Source: Apoda limacodes (lineage: Eukaryota; Arthropoda; Insecta; Lepidoptera; Limacodidae). Taken from it: 64,000 bases of DNA. Location: the NCBI GenBank assembly GCA_946406115.1, contig OX291554.1, forward strand, positions 12,907,092 to 12,971,091, given 5' to 3'. The number at the start of each line of letters is the position of its first letter. Positions within the stretch are counted from its first letter, which is position 1. Of this stretch, positions 25,250 to 37,284 are shown piece by piece. Under the pieces are notes generated by a model, which was not told the DNA's origin, ran no database searches, and saw only the letters and a list, made by a program, of their open reading frames with translations. The position numbers and the translations under genes are program-made.

Positions 25250-25672
25250 CGCGATCCCAGTCCACTCCCTGATGTTACGCAACCAAGACTTCTTTCTCCG
25301 ACCTACTTTCCTTTTTCCTGCAACTTTGCCCATCATTATAAGTTGGAACAGCTCATATCTTTGGTGCCTTAGCACATGGCCTTAATATGCAACTTTTCTC
25401 TTTTTGATAGTCTGCAAAAGTTCGCGTTTTCGGTCAACCCGCCATAGAACCTCCTCATTGGTAACTCGCTGAGTCCAACTTATAGCACCACATCTCAAAC
25501 GCTTCTATATGTTTTCTGAGTTTTTCCTTGATTGTCCAAGACTCACATCCGTATAGAAGGATAGGCCAGACATAACAGTGCAGAAGACAAATACGCAAGG
25601 GTATCTTTAAGTTTCGGTTGCATAGGACCTTATTTATGTTTTTGAAGGCACTCCTAGCTATTTCAATCCTAT
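25250..25672 (-). pseudogene. RTE-clade LINE, C-terminal part of the reverse transcriptase ORF
   Basis: Read on the minus strand, 25672 downward gives 'RIEIARSAFKNINKVL', 'PILLYGCESWTIKEKL' and 'AFEMWCYK'. After a frameshift it continues 'QRVTNEEVLWRVDRKREL', 'GHVLRHQRYELFQLIM' and 'KRKVGRRKKSWLRNIREW'. This is the hallmark C-terminal region of RTE-type LINEs. At least one frameshift and one in-frame stop ('VAY*GHV') break it. The RT catalytic core upstream is absent, so it is a 5'-truncated insertion. Confidence 0.9.
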
Positions 25673-25794
25673 TTTATATAATAAATAATGATCCCATCTA
25701 GATAGAGTGTACAAAGACTGTTTTTATAACCCTTCTCACACTGCGTTGGAATGAGCCTATAAATACTGCACTAATATTATAAACATACCGCGCT

Positions 25795-26060
25795 TTTTAG
25801 AGTTCTGTACCCAAAGGGTGGCAATGGGTCCGTGTTATTAAGTTTGCTGTCTGACTGTCTATCCAACCTTTCAAAAGCTCTTTTAAATCATAACAGGCAG
25901 ATGGCTGTGATTTCCACAGAATATGTTTTATTTTGGCGGAATAAAAAATTATAAAGAATTCGAAAAGTGAAAATTAAAGGGAATCCTCATACAAGAAACA
26001 CGTTTTCATTGCTTTGCTCTATGGTAAAGCAGTAATACAAGCTTTAAACTTGGAGTGTTC
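25795..26060 (-). repeat. Degenerate 'agggttccgta' family copy
   Basis: 'ttagagttctgtacccaaag', a 'ctgtctgactgtctatccaac' stretch and 'cctcatacaagaaacacg' follow the order of the better copies at 14072 and 54865. The far end is unclear: near 26100 a 'gtgagacgggctcgcgg' segment lies in the opposite sense. Confidence 0.45.
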
Positions 26061-26431
26061 ATTTATAGTGTGAGCTCTAAAGTGTAACAACAAATAATAA
26101 AAAGTGTGAGACGGGCTCGCGGTATTACCATTATAAATTATCATATAAAATATATATGAAAAATAGCCTCAATTTTTTTTATATTTTATATTTTTTTTGT
26201 TGTTGTTTTTGTAAAGTATATGACATTCGTTACGGAAGCTCACCCTGCGCAAATCCAACTCTAACTAGACCGAATTTTATTATTGAGCTTAGTTTCCGCC
26301 CTAATAAAAATTACACGAAAGTTCACTTAAAACTTTGATATTTATATATCAAAATGTAAAGCGGAAGGTTGCACTTAAGTTAACTTCATTATGGTGTGCT
26401 GCACGTCACAAGTTAGTGCAAATGTAAGTTA

Positions 26432-26475
26432 GGAGGCTTTGCAATCAAGCCTCTTCACTTGCGATATATCAGGTT
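26432..26475 (+). repeat. 44-bp segment, inverted partner of 15078-15121
   Basis: 'ggctttgcaatcaagcctct' and 'tcacttgcgatatatcagg' are the reverse complement, with a few mismatches, of 15078-15121. It is probably a shared fragment of a dispersed repeat whose limits I cannot set. Confidence 0.6.
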
Positions 26476-26634
26476 ACAGTGCTCTGTGGACCTCAGTCAA
26501 GTATGTAAACTACATACTCGTATGTAAAGTACGTACTTGACACGTAAATAAACTACGAACTTGTATGTTAAGTACGTGTAGACACTTTAAATTTATATCA
26601 CCGAAGCGAGGCGTTAGGTGTAACTTAGTTTATA

Positions 26635-26860
26635 GTTTTTAAGGCAAAGGGTGCCAATTTAGCCTTATTACTGAGGTTACGGTTTCGGTCTGTCTGTTCG
26701 TCTGATATTTATAGGGTCTTAAATTAAATACAAGAAACGTGTTTTGTTTTGTTCTTTTGTGATCCATCGTAGGAAGCTTCAAACTGGACGGACGGAACCC
26801 TCAATTCTGTTTCTTACCACCACTGAATGCTCAATGCCCATCTCGCACTTGACCAGTTTT
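26635..26860 (-). repeat. Degenerate 'agggttccgta' family copy
   Basis: 'ggttacggtttcggtctgtc' opens it, and 'ggacggaaccctcaattc' and 'ctcgcacttgaccag' close it. The end matches the 'actcgcacttggccggtttt' end of 54865-55289. Confidence 0.55.
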
Positions 26861-27039
26861 TATTATTTCTGTTTTACGACTAAGCTTACAATATAGTAAT
26901 TAATTTTAATTTGGATTACTGTTTTTACAATAAGGCAAACACAAAAGAAAACATATTTCCTTTATGGAAGTCTTTATGTTTTTTTTAATAAAATTTAACT
27001 TTTTGTACTTTTTATTATTTGGCAGTATATAAAAATACT

Positions 27040-27185
27040 GTCACAACATCTATGAAAATTCTATTATCTCAAAGATGGAGCCCATTGTATTGTTTGGACA
27101 GACATAGAGAGCGCTGGCATAGTAATAGGGCTCCGTTGGCACCCTTTGGTTACGGAACGCCAAAAAGAAGGAGATTCTCATTTTT
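27040..27185 (+). repeat. 'agggttccgta' family tail fragment
   Basis: 'tgtttggacagacatagaga', 'aatagggctccg' and 'ccctttggttacggaacg' correspond to the ending of the plus-oriented copies at 5141 and 29747. Confidence 0.5.
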
Positions 27186-27714
27186 TTTCCGGATGTATTT
27201 GTTACGCGATTTATTTGTTACCTATATTGTAAACAAGTTTTAAAGATAGTTATATATAGTGTGGTTTTTGTAATTTGGTAAGGATCGGAGAAGGAAAACG
27301 ATCGTTTTTACTAAATTGTGTTTAGTAGTGCAGGTAAAAACTAATTTAACCGTTATAATTTTTAGGGTTACGTAGCTTCGTACCCTAAAAAACTTTTTTT
27401 GGGCTGGCAACATAGGCGTTAGTTTTAACAATAAAGCTTTTGAATTTAATCGAGATAATAAAAAAAAAACCATTGTGAGAATCAAATCTTATCTTATTAC
27501 TTATATATATCAAAAGCAATGAATATGACATTATAAATTAATAATAACGTTTACGAGTATATGTGTTGTTAAATTTGACTTTTCGTAAATTACAAAAGTG
27601 ACGTGAAACCCTTAACAATACTGCAATTTTTAAAAAATTGTCCAATACTCATAGTGAATAGTGTTGATTAATATGAATACTCGCAAAACAATTGTCCGTC
27701 AAGTGGATTACCAG

Positions 27715-28460
27715 CTTTTTCAGGCACTAAACCTTTCAGCTTGAGCTTTCCTGTTTCTGGTTTATATTAATGACTGACCGTACATTGGACAAGAGAAGCA
27801 CGAGACTGTATTATTTGCTGATTATACATCTTTATTATTCTAACTTAATAGACAGCAAACAGATGTTTAGTCTGTAAATAATGCCATCTCTAAAATAGTG
27901 AATTGGTGCTCAATTATTCATTTTCTTCTGAATGAAAAAATAAACCAAATTTATAAAATTTTCTTTACCTAATGTCAGGCAGTTTGACACAAATATATTA
28001 ATAAACAATGAAAAATTCAATCCTGTGGATGCAACTGTTTTTCTAGGCATAACTATAGATACCAAACTTTAATAGGAATCTCACATTACTAATCTAGCAA
28101 AAAAACTAAGTTCTGCAGCTTATGCGGTTAAAAAAATTTGGTAACTTACATTGAAAGCACTGCAAGGTTAGTCTACTTCAGTTATTTCCATAGTCTGATG
28201 ACATACGGAGTTTTGCTTTGGGGTCATGCCTCTGATGTAAAACACAATTTTTATACTGTAAAAACTAGCTATTTATGTAGTCTATAAATTAGGACCAAGA
28301 GTATCATTAAAGAATAAATTTGAGGAAATTAATCTTCTAACTTTTGACATTACAAACTTTATTTATGATAAAAAACATAAAGAATCATTTACAACAGGAT
28401 TTAGGACTCTCATAATTTTCATAATAGAAACAAAGTAGCTAGTCATGTAAGTTGGCTACA
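27715..28460 (+). pseudogene. LINE reverse transcriptase relic (5'-truncated, many breaks)
   Basis: Near 27760-27840 the frame gives 'VYIND', then 'ETVLFADYTSLLF', which matches the RT motif normally written FADD. The second Asp of the catalytic pair is Tyr here. Near 28040-28070 it gives 'VFLGITIDTKL'; near 28160-28240, 'SARLVYFSYFHSLMTYGVLL' and 'GHASDV'; and near 28420, 'HNRNKVASHV'. Order and wording fit a lepidopteran non-LTR RT with its C-terminal region. Numerous stops and frameshifts mean it is long dead. Confidence 0.8.
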
Positions 28461-28949
28461 TAAAGTCACTAGCTTATTTGAAGGTCTCTGTATACGTTCT
28501 GTGTTTGATGAATTATGACATATTTCAAGTGTAATTTCATAACTTACGAAATAAAACATTTTTAATTTGATTTCTTTTGAACATTCTTGAATGTCCATGC
28601 AATCAGACATATATTTTTATAAACAGTATACCTAGTTTTATGGTACTCGCGGGATCTCGAACTTGCCCTCAGAACGCAAGGCAAATCCCGAGGCCTTAAG
28701 GCTATCACCGTCTTATATATACGAGTTTATTGGCCAAATAAACACAATAACAAATCAATGCCCTAAACGCAGCAACGCAGAATGTAATCAACGGGTGTTG
28801 AGTAGGCCTGTGCTCGTTAGTTTAGTATCGGTAACATTGGTAAACATAATCACGTTCGCACAATTCGCCAGCCGCTGTCACTGTAAACAGTTTCAGGTTT
28901 CTACTACTGTTAACTGCGTACGGAATTCTAATATCATTTACATACAACT
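28461..28949. other. Unassigned sequence leading into a direct repeat
   Basis: It includes most of a 125-codon plus-strand frame (28663-29040) that runs into the 5' member of the direct repeat. No domain is recognised. Part of the frame is shared with the second repeat copy, so it is probably repeat-derived. Confidence 0.4.
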
Positions 28950-29075
28950 ACCAACCTACATAAAAAAGAGATCTCAATTCGTCCTTAGGTACGTTTTTTG
29001 TGTGTTTGTCTCTTTTGTTCATAATCCGCAAAGACGATGACGCTGCCGCTGTTCGACGATTTTTAAAGAAGTACC
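28950..29075 (+). repeat. Direct repeat, copy 1
   Basis: 'aaaagagatctcaattcgtc', 'gttcataatccgcaaagacg' and 'tgacgctgccgctgttcgac' recur about 427 bp downstream with few changes. Both copies end in 'gatttttaaagaa', which suggests a shared repeat boundary. Confidence 0.85.
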
Positions 29076-29376
29076 TGGTGACTGAGCTTTCATCGTTTTG
29101 TTTTAACAACGCCATCTATTGTCAAGTAGCTTTACTGTTCCTGTGTCAGTAAAAATAATAGTATAACTACTCGTCAATAGTCAGGGAGCGCCATATTTTA
29201 TAGCTTATCATTGTCTAAAAACCGGATAAAACGACGTTTTCTAAAAATGAAACCTAGCTAGATGGATTTATTGCCCCCGAAACCCCCTACATGCTAAATT
29301 TCATGAAAATCGTTGGTGCCGTTTCCGATACTCAAATACTATACATATATACAAGACTTGCTCGTTTAAAGGTAAT

Positions 29377-29506
29377 AGATACAACTCGACTTACATTAAA
29401 AAGAGATCTCAATTCGTCAGTTGATACGTTTTTTATATGTTTGTATACCTCTGTTCATAATCCGCAAAGACAATGACGCTGCCGCTGTTCGACGATTTTT
29501 AAAGAA
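29377..29506 (+). repeat. Direct repeat, copy 2
   Basis: This is the partner of 28950-29075. The 302 bp between the copies include 'caacgccatctattgtcaag', a phrase common in lepidopteran repeats. A tandem or nested insertion of one element family is likely. Confidence 0.85.
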
Positions 29507-29746
29507 TAAGTACAGGAAACTGGTGTGAGGGTATTAATGACGTAAATGGTTTGTTCTGGTAGAATAGTAGTCACTATTGTTTTTAGCTAACGTAATAGAT
29601 ATAGTGATCGAAATTTACAATATATTTATTGTTATATTGTAAAAGGTAATACTAATTTTGGTTGGTGATACGCATTAGGAAAGGCCTATGAAGAGAAATG
29701 GAAGTTAAGTGGCTGCTTATGACATGACATGATTTGCTAATAAAAT

Positions 29747-30270
29747 CGGCCAAGTGCGAATCGGACTCGCGCACGAATGGTTCCGTACCATTATCTATAA
29801 AAATTAACTGTTTTTTTTTTATTTTTATATTTGAGTTGATTGAATGAAAGGTAAATTGCGGTAACGATTTATGACGTATTAAAAAAACTACTTACTAGAT
29901 CTCGTTCAAACTAATTTTCGGTGGAAGTTCGCATGGTAATGTACATCAAATATTTTTTTTAGTTTTATCATTCTCTTATTTTAGAAGTTACAGGGGGGGG
30001 ACACTTTGGAAGTGTCTCTTGCGCAAACTAATCAGTTTAGAAAAAAATCATATTAGAAACCTCAGTATCATTTTTGAAGACCTATCCATAAATAACCCAC
30101 AGGTATTGATTTGAAGAAAAATAAAATTTTGAGTTTCAGTACTAAGTATGGGGAACCTCCAAAATTTATTGTTCGATTTCCATTTTTGTGTGAAAATCTT
30201 ATTGCGGTATCACAGACATGACGAATCCATAAGGGTTCCGTTTTTTGCCACTTGGTTATGGCACACTAAA
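29747..30270 (+). repeat. 'cggccaagtgcgag' family repeat, second full-length copy
   Basis: It starts 'cggccaagtgcgaatcggac' and ends 'ttttgccacttggttatgg'. Inner phrases ('ttgcggtaacgatttatgac', 'aagttacaggggg', 'acctatccataaat') line up with 5141-5773. The copy is about 110 bp shorter. Confidence 0.7.
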
Positions 30271-30793
30271 CATGTGATTATTGTGTATTAGTCAACTGAA
30301 ATTAATTACATTTTCTACAATCTTGTGCTTGTGATACAAGGTACATTTGTGCTTGTGATTGAGATAGATAACATTTAGCACAATATTATGAACACAGTTA
30401 TATAAATATTATAAATTTTAAAATATTCTTTAAAAATAAAACTTTAGTGAAATATTTTTAAATAAACCTTTTATTGAGAAACAGAAGTCTATTTGCCTAC
30501 CGTACTACGTCGAATACACAGAAAGTAATTGATAATGCTTCAATTATCGCACATGAAACTTCACTACGAACACATGGATAATTAAACGCTCTTACATAGA
30601 ACCAACAATGATACAAAGTTAAAAATGTGTTCGCATGATTTACCTACATGGCGTGTTCGAATAGAGGCTTTTTACGGCTAGAGCAAAAGTAAAGCGGGAA
30701 TGTTGCCAAAAAAAAGTTCTGCGATGTTTGTAAAAACTATACGTTAGCTACTTATTTATAGTAATGGTGAATGTTATTTATAAATGATTGAAT
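30271..30793. other. AT-rich spacer, nothing recognised
   Basis: No coding frame or repeat boundary seen. Confidence 0.5.
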
Positions 30794-30906
30794 GAATTTT
30801 CTTTATTGCACAATTTACAAAAGAAATACAATAAAAAGCTAGAAAATAAAAAAAAGCGCCCTTATCGCTTAAAAGTGATCTCTACCGGGCAGACCTTTGG
30901 TTAAAG
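30794..30906 (-). mobile_element. LINE 3'-end fragment
   Basis: On the + strand 'tttctttattgcacaattta' is followed by an A-rich stretch, 'gcgcccttatcgctt' and 'gtgatctctaccgggcagac'. In reverse this is the 3' untranslated end of a lepidopteran LINE, ending in a 'caataaag' tail. No coding part remains. The assignment is from recalled family sequence. Confidence 0.5.
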
Positions 30907-32233
30907 GAAATCACAAATGTATGATGAATGGTGCAATAATGCAATGGTCTCACCACCTGTCAAGCGGGACAGTAATGGTTGGTCAAAGGAGACTGTCCCC
31001 CACATCATACACACATCCAGCCCCTGTTTACTCCTTTTTAGGGATTGATCCCAGTACAAATCAATTACCCGTAGGTACAAATATGTACGAAAATATTTGT
31101 TATTGAAGCATTTGACGTATATATAAGTACCTAATTGGTTTCACTTAAAGTGACCTACTCCAGGCTAGTATGTAAGTCTCTAGTCTCTAATCAAGCCTCT
31201 GGGGGAGGCAGGGAGAAGGGGCGGTGCGGTAGTGAAACCTAGTCAAAGCTCGAAACCGAATAAGCTCTTACGAACGTCAAACAAACATTTATTGCATTTA
31301 AAAAGAAATGACTAAAAATGTAGATTCTGTAAGGAATTTTACAGAGATACTGAGAGTAAGAATTTGAATTACACAAATAAGTGATAATGGGATTACTTAA
31401 CAATACTGATCACTAACTAAACAATTGTTTGCTTTTTGGACAATTGTTTCGTTTAGTATGTTAAGAGTATTTGATATTTTGTTACCATATACCAAATGCG
31501 CTATTAAAGCGCTTTGAGTCAAAATATATCACTGCAACATATAGCGCCGTAGTTGGATCTTGAAAAGCAGATATTTTGCCCTGATTCACTCTTACTTCCT
31601 ATATCCTATTACAAACTTTACATCTTTATAATATAAGTGTAGTGCAGATATAGGAGCTCGTGATTAAATGACATTCGTGTATATCGGAAACGATATATAT
31701 ATAATGCTAAACCAACTGATGAAAGGTGACAAAATTAATGGAAAAAACGATTCTTCATCCCAAAACAAACGCGCCCTCAAGAAAAAATTAATTACCAATA
31801 GTGTTACACAATATGGATATGCAATTAGACATAGACATAGACAGACATTAAATCAACATCATGACGCTCACAATAAATACATTTATAATAAAAATACAAA
31901 AAACAATGGGCACAAATCAATTTTCATAAAACTACAAATAAAACGTTTCCGTTTAAGCAAAATTCCTTTATTTTTTTTCTGCTACTATAAAATTGCTTTA
32001 AAAAATCGGGAACATCGCCAGAGGACTGTTCAGTAAATATAACGCTGCCCTTGTGGACTGTACCGAGTAGACAACTGGAAGCTTTATCTATTTCTGGTTT
32101 TACGACATTTTGTTTTATACCAACTAAAAACTTTGCATTATAAACACATTTTAATCCAATAATATTTTTATGAGACTATTAAAAACTGTGACACAAGAAC
32201 AAAATAGATTATAACAATAAAAACTTTTTGACA
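30907..32233. other. No supported gene
   Basis: The 122-codon plus-strand frame at 31668-32036 is rich in Lys/Asn/His and lacks any recognised domain. AT-rich composition explains its openness. No repeat limits were found. Confidence 0.45.
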
Positions 32234-32775
32234 AAAAGATGCACTAAAAAGGTAAAAATAATTACACATACGAATTACAGTTTGAAGTTGGTGCCTATGT
32301 ACCTAAAGTTTATAACACACTTAATTTTCATGACACCAACTTCGAACTGTAATTCAGATCAGATTTTTTGGAAATAAACAATTATTTTTACCTCTTTAGT
32401 GCATCTTTTCGAAGCCGGTTGTTTTTTTTTTTTGCTTAAAAGATTTTTATTTTTTACTTTTGAGTGATGAATTGTTTTTTTTTCTTACACAAAAAACATC
32501 GATACTCGTAACAAAATTTCATACAATCATCAACATAAAAGGCGTTTCACCAGTTTTAAATTACACCAATTATTTTTTTTGTCCAAAAATTTAAGTTTTA
32601 AATCACAACATTAAAATGGGACCACCTCGGAAGTATATCCATTTAAATAAAAAAAATTTTGAAAATTCGTCTATATATGACAGAGTTATGCCCGAACGTA
32701 CATAAAAAAAATACATTCATCCGAATTGAGAACCTCCTCCTCCTTTTTTAAAAACAAAACACCCGACTGCTTTAA
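32234..32775 (-). repeat. 'aaccgacttcaaaaaagg' repeat with a 176-bp foldback end
   Basis: The first 176 bp fold on themselves. 'aaaagatgcactaaaaaggt' (32234 on) pairs with 32380-32409 with one mismatch, and an inner arm 'aattacagtttgaagttggt' pairs with 'caccaacttcgaactgtaat'. The rest runs to 'aatacattcatccgaattg' and 'acacccgactgctttaa'. It is the reverse of 10255-10760. No TIR pair at the outer ends and no coding. Confidence 0.65.
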
Positions 32776-33876
32776 AAATAAAATTAAAAAGATAAGTTAT
32801 TTTATACCCTGTGTCACTCGTGTATTAAAGACAAATCTACATAATGACACCTTATATTAATGTTAAAATCCGTCAAACCGCTTAGAACGTGCCAAATAAA
32901 TTAAAAGACATGCATAAATACGCTTAAAAAGCAATACGCTCCTTTCGCAGTCGGGTAAAAATATGACGTACTCTAAGTTTTGTTTATAGGCCGAAGGGCA
33001 AAAAAGTTGCACTGTACATTAAGTAAAGCGTCAAGTGTTAAAAATTACTGAAACGTTTACAATTTTCTGTTTTTCTCGGTGAAAACTGTGTCAAATTTTT
33101 ATAACTGTATTGAAAGAAGTTTTTATTACCTAATATGTCACTTTTTCAAAATAAAGTTAAAAATTTTGTATAACACATTATTGATTTATACGTGGTAATA
33201 GCATAGTGACTAAAGTACGGCCGCTTTATTTTTTTTACTGGAGCGTGCACAATTACTCGTAGACTTTTATGTTCCTTACAATGAAGTGGGAAACTTTCGA
33301 ACCTTTCCTACATTCCTAGTACTTCGGTCATGACGCTGTAACCTATCTCATTTGACGTTGCCAAATTATTATTGAGTTTTTTCATTTGTATAGTTAAGTT
33401 ATATTATTGATACAAGTGGGAGGCTGCCCATTACCTTTATCAACAAGGTTGCGTGTTGGAGCCCGAGCCGAAGGCGAGGATGTATCTTAGCCGAGTGTGT
33501 ATTGAACAGAGGTCACCAGTGTCATAAGATTCTTTTCAACACACTTGAAGAACAGTAAATACTTACATTAGTGTTAAAATGTTGTAAAAAGTTGATATGT
33601 AATGGAATCATAGTTTCTATAGGTTGCTAACAAACTTGATGGATTTATTTTTTCAAAAATAAGAAACTTAATTCACAGGCATAATTTCTTCTTAATATAA
33701 ATATATTAATAAATATTTATAAATTGAAAAAAAAATCTGTAAAGTAGAAGGCACTTAATTAGGGATGTGGAAACATGGTGGAACATGATGAGCCGATACG
33801 ATACCGGTTTTAATAGCACCTATATCATCAGCAATACCGAGGCCGATCCCTACACGATAGGATAAAAATTTAGATC
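32776..33876. other. No supported gene; unassigned GC-richer patch at 33.41-33.55 kb
   Basis: The patch contains 'ggagcccgagccgaaggcga' and 'ccgagtgtgtattgaacag', which look like a dispersed repeat fragment, but there is no second copy here. The remainder is AT-rich. Confidence 0.4.
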
Positions 33877-34157
33877 ACACTAATATTATAAAGTCAAAAG
33901 TTTGTGAGCGTGAGTTTGTATGTTTGTTACTTCTTCACGCTCTAACGTCTTTACCAATTTTAATTAAGTTTGGTGTGGAGGTAGCTGACACACTGGTTTA
34001 ACACATAGGCTACTTCCGGAAAATTCCCACGGAAGTAATTATAACCGAATTCTACGAAATATAGTTTGCAAAAAAAACTTCTTTAGTATAATCGCCGCAA
34101 TAATCCCACACCGATTACCAAATTTAGGGCGGTCGGAGCCGCCGGCAAAAGCTAGTC
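33877..34157 (+). mobile_element. Helitron-like repeat, forward copy
   Basis: It starts 'cactaatattataaagtcaa' and ends 'gagccgccggcaaaagctag'. The terminal CTAG followed by T and a GC-rich stem just before it ('ggcggtcggagccgccgg') fit a Helitron 3' end with its subterminal hairpin. Shorter than average at about 280 bp. Confidence 0.65.
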
Positions 34158-34284
34158 AATAAATAAAACTATACCTTTCAATTATTTTAATTTTATAAAG
34201 AAAATATTTTTTTTTTTTTTTAAGCAGATCATATTTTATAACTTTACTTATCATCTTTTACAATCATATCCTACTCGTACCTAT

Positions 34285-34354
34285 AAAATATAATCAAAAA
34301 TCCCACACCGATAGTTGAATTTAACAGGGTGGAGCCGCGGGCAAAAGCTAGCAG
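34285..34354 (+). mobile_element. Helitron-like 3'-end fragment
   Basis: Only the terminal 'tcccacaccgatagttgaat', 'gggtggagccgcgggcaaaa' and 'gctag' remain. This is a 5'-truncated second copy about 130 bp after the previous one. Confidence 0.6.
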
Positions 34355-36861
34355 AAAATAAAAGTGTTAACAACTTTTCCTATGAATATTTACACATCGG
34401 CCATCAGTTTATGAGCAAGTAATATGCAATCTATTCAATCAGTGCACCGTACTGATGTGCTTCAGCTTTTCCGCTCAAACGCGTTTTCCGTTCCACCACC
34501 CCTGATACTGTGAGCGACAGGGCAAGCAAGCCCGGCCGCGCTTAGCCTCCCTGTAACGGAGGGTGTTTACGACCTCTGTGTTCCTAGTACTGTGCTGAGG
34601 GCGGTGTAATCGACGTCGCTTCGAGAAGCGGACCTTTGAAACGATTTTCTTCAAGTTTTTAGGTTTGGATTCGAATAGCTAACTTTGATCCCTACAATAT
34701 TTTTAATTACATAATTTTTTACCTACAAACAAAAACTTACGTTACTATATTCCGACACAAAATGTATACATTTATATTTTTCACAAGAAAGGAAGAAATA
34801 TAAGAATGTTTATTATTATTTAATTGTTTTATTACTCTTCGATGAATTATTATTTTTTTGTTAAATGACCGTTTCGTCAATCCATCGATTGTTTTAAATT
34901 CGACCGCAACTGGTCAAATTCAAACTGATACTACTATTCTTTATACATTTTTCAACTCTTACGGTATTTATTTCCTAAATCATTTTTAATAAATATTTTC
35001 GTTGCTGTGTTCGAACTCCTAGGCTCAGCTGTTTAAAATCCGTTTTAGATCAGTCTGTAAGGTGGTACAGTTTAATTTATAGATTTTCCCATTTTCATCC
35101 AATTACAAGCCAATACTCCTTGCTGCGTTGCTGACCTATTAACCCAAAATTCAGGCACAATATAGCAAGGCCTGGATATTACGTTGCACGTCTATCATTA
35201 GTACAATCTTCTTTGATACACGGTATAGTAAGCGTCTTTTTTGAATAATATTGGATAATATTATTTAAAAAGAAGCAGGTTTTACAATTTGATTTTCAAC
35301 ACACTTGCTCATAAAGTGGCTCTCGCTCACAGATTAGAAAGGGATACTAAATATAGCTACATATTGATCTTATTGTACCTGCTTTAGGTTTACAATATTC
35401 AGTTTATAAAACATGCGTTTTTTTTATTTTACTTATTTTTATTTCAAATACGCGACCAGATTCTTTGGGATAAATCGTACTTGCAGTACCTTATCAGAGA
35501 GCGACCCGCAATGTTTTAGCCGTCCGCTCAAGCGGTCAAATATGAAAATTTAAAATGGAACGAACTTTTAAAATTTCAAACGTTGATAACTAAAGAGATA
35601 ACTTCATATCAATTTTATTTAAATTTCGGACTGGCACAACAAAAAGCATGCGCCATTAAATTTATTTATAAAGTAAAAAAAGAAATCGACATTTGAACGC
35701 GAAATTGGCAGAAAAATTACTCAATACAGTTGTCAATATAATTACAGTATTTTTACACGCATGTTTGAGAAAAGCACTAAAAAAGCTTTGGGCACAACTG
35801 AGCATCACCGGCCTTTGTGGTGAGTGCCTGGGCCCGCATACTCACGATCGCCCGCTTATGCTACGTTTGCGGTTCGCGGCAGTAATAAAATATTTTAAAA
35901 TCTTAGCAAAATAAAGGCAAATAGCCGCTATACGGCTAGTGCGTTATCTTCAATGATAGTGTACGTTAACTTCCATTTATTGCGCCGAACGAAAATAAAA
36001 CCCGCGCGCCATTTCTATCAAATATTTAAGATAAAACATATAAGTATTATGTTGTGATGTTTTATTTATATTTTTCCGCATTTGTGTGTTAAAAAATGTT
36101 GTATGGCAGTCGTGTGTATGACCAACTTAGCTCACTTTTATCATGAAAAAACTATTACAGAAAAAGCAAAATTTATATGTAACCATGTTCCACCTTACAC
36201 TGCATTAGGACGGTACTGTATCAAAGCCGCGTTGTAGGTATGACAATATGGAAGTCAAAGCCGAATATGTTAACAAACTGTAACTATATTTCGTCAACGT
36301 AAAATTATGAATTTCCCGGGATCAATTGTGTCCTTCTCCGTCCCTTAAACAATGTCTGTACCAAAATCAGCTCAAATGGTTGCTCAACTTCGACGTTAAG
36401 CAATAACATATAAACAAACTTTCACTAACATATATACATATATACATGTATAGGAGGACCTACTTACTACCTTCCTGTTTAAAAACATTTGTTTAAATTT
36501 GTTTTCAAATACTTTAAAGCAAGTAGAAAATTACTTACTTTCACACTGGAGAAAAGTACAAGTATGTTACTATAACTTACATGTAGCAAAATCCTTTATT
36601 TTTAGAAGACTTATGAATAAATATTTGACAGTAAAATTTCATTAAAGGAATAATTTTTTTGTTTTAGATTCAACGGTGTTTTATCGCAGGTATGATCTTT
36701 ATAAGATTTATGGTAAAACTATTTATTTGTGAGGGTTTTAATATTATATTTTATATGTCATACTGACTATAACTGCCTTTGTTGACAGTTGGGTGTATTC
36801 ATAGACTTAAAGTTTTATTATAAGTTTCATGGACAGCGCATTCACAAAATTGACCATCTTT
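34355..36861. other. No supported gene; GC-richer patches
   Basis: A GC-richer block at about 34440-34640 ('aagcccggccgcgcttag', 'ggcggtgtaatcgacgtcgc') and another at 35.78-35.88 kb stand out from the AT-rich background. No frame with recognisable homology crosses them. The 73-codon frame at 35693-35914 is unassigned. Near 36.3-36.42 kb there is a short Helitron-like tail phrase. Confidence 0.4.
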
Positions 36862-37050
36862 TAGAAAGAGTCAAAGCGAAACCGCGGTCTCTTCTCTTTC
36901 TATCGACGTCCGCTATTTTGATTGTTTATGTTAAAGGAAAGGCAAAATGTAAAAAAAAGGCAAGAGACAGCAGTTCGCTTCGTCTCTGTCACACTTTTGC
37001 GCCATTTGTTTTCATAAGTTCTGCAAGTCTATGGGTGTCTACATAAAAAA
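36862..37050 (+). repeat. Dispersed repeat, partner of 3696-3865
   Basis: 'gaaagagtcaaagcgaaacc', 'tctcttctctttctatcgac' and 'cgtctctgtcacacttttgc' correspond to the same phrases at 3696-3865. The 85-codon frame from 36789 is mostly this repeat. Confidence 0.65.
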
Positions 37051-37284
37051 AAAATTGCTCTATATATATACATACTCATACATATAAAACCACACATCTA
37101 TACATATATGGTGTTACTTAGTTCTTGACCATATGGTACTGTGTGTGGCAATGTTAGAATCATTGATTATTTAATTTCTTCACTAATATCATTAAATATT
37201 TAAGATTTCGTGCTTGGTATTTATAAACCGCTTTATAATTTAACTATAACTTTGTTACAAATATAAGATTTTCATTTCAATTTT

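Noticed and set aside
24918..25272. Overlapping frames on both strands as genes
   Set aside because: They coincide with a SINE-like tail. Openness on both strands reflects composition.
28663..29040. 125-codon frame as a gene
   Set aside because: Its 3' part is the direct repeat shared with 29377-29506, and no domain is visible. Repeat read-through is more likely.
31668..32036. 122-codon Lys/Asn/His-rich frame as a gene
   Set aside because: The low-complexity composition is what AT-rich sequence gives by chance, and no motif is seen.
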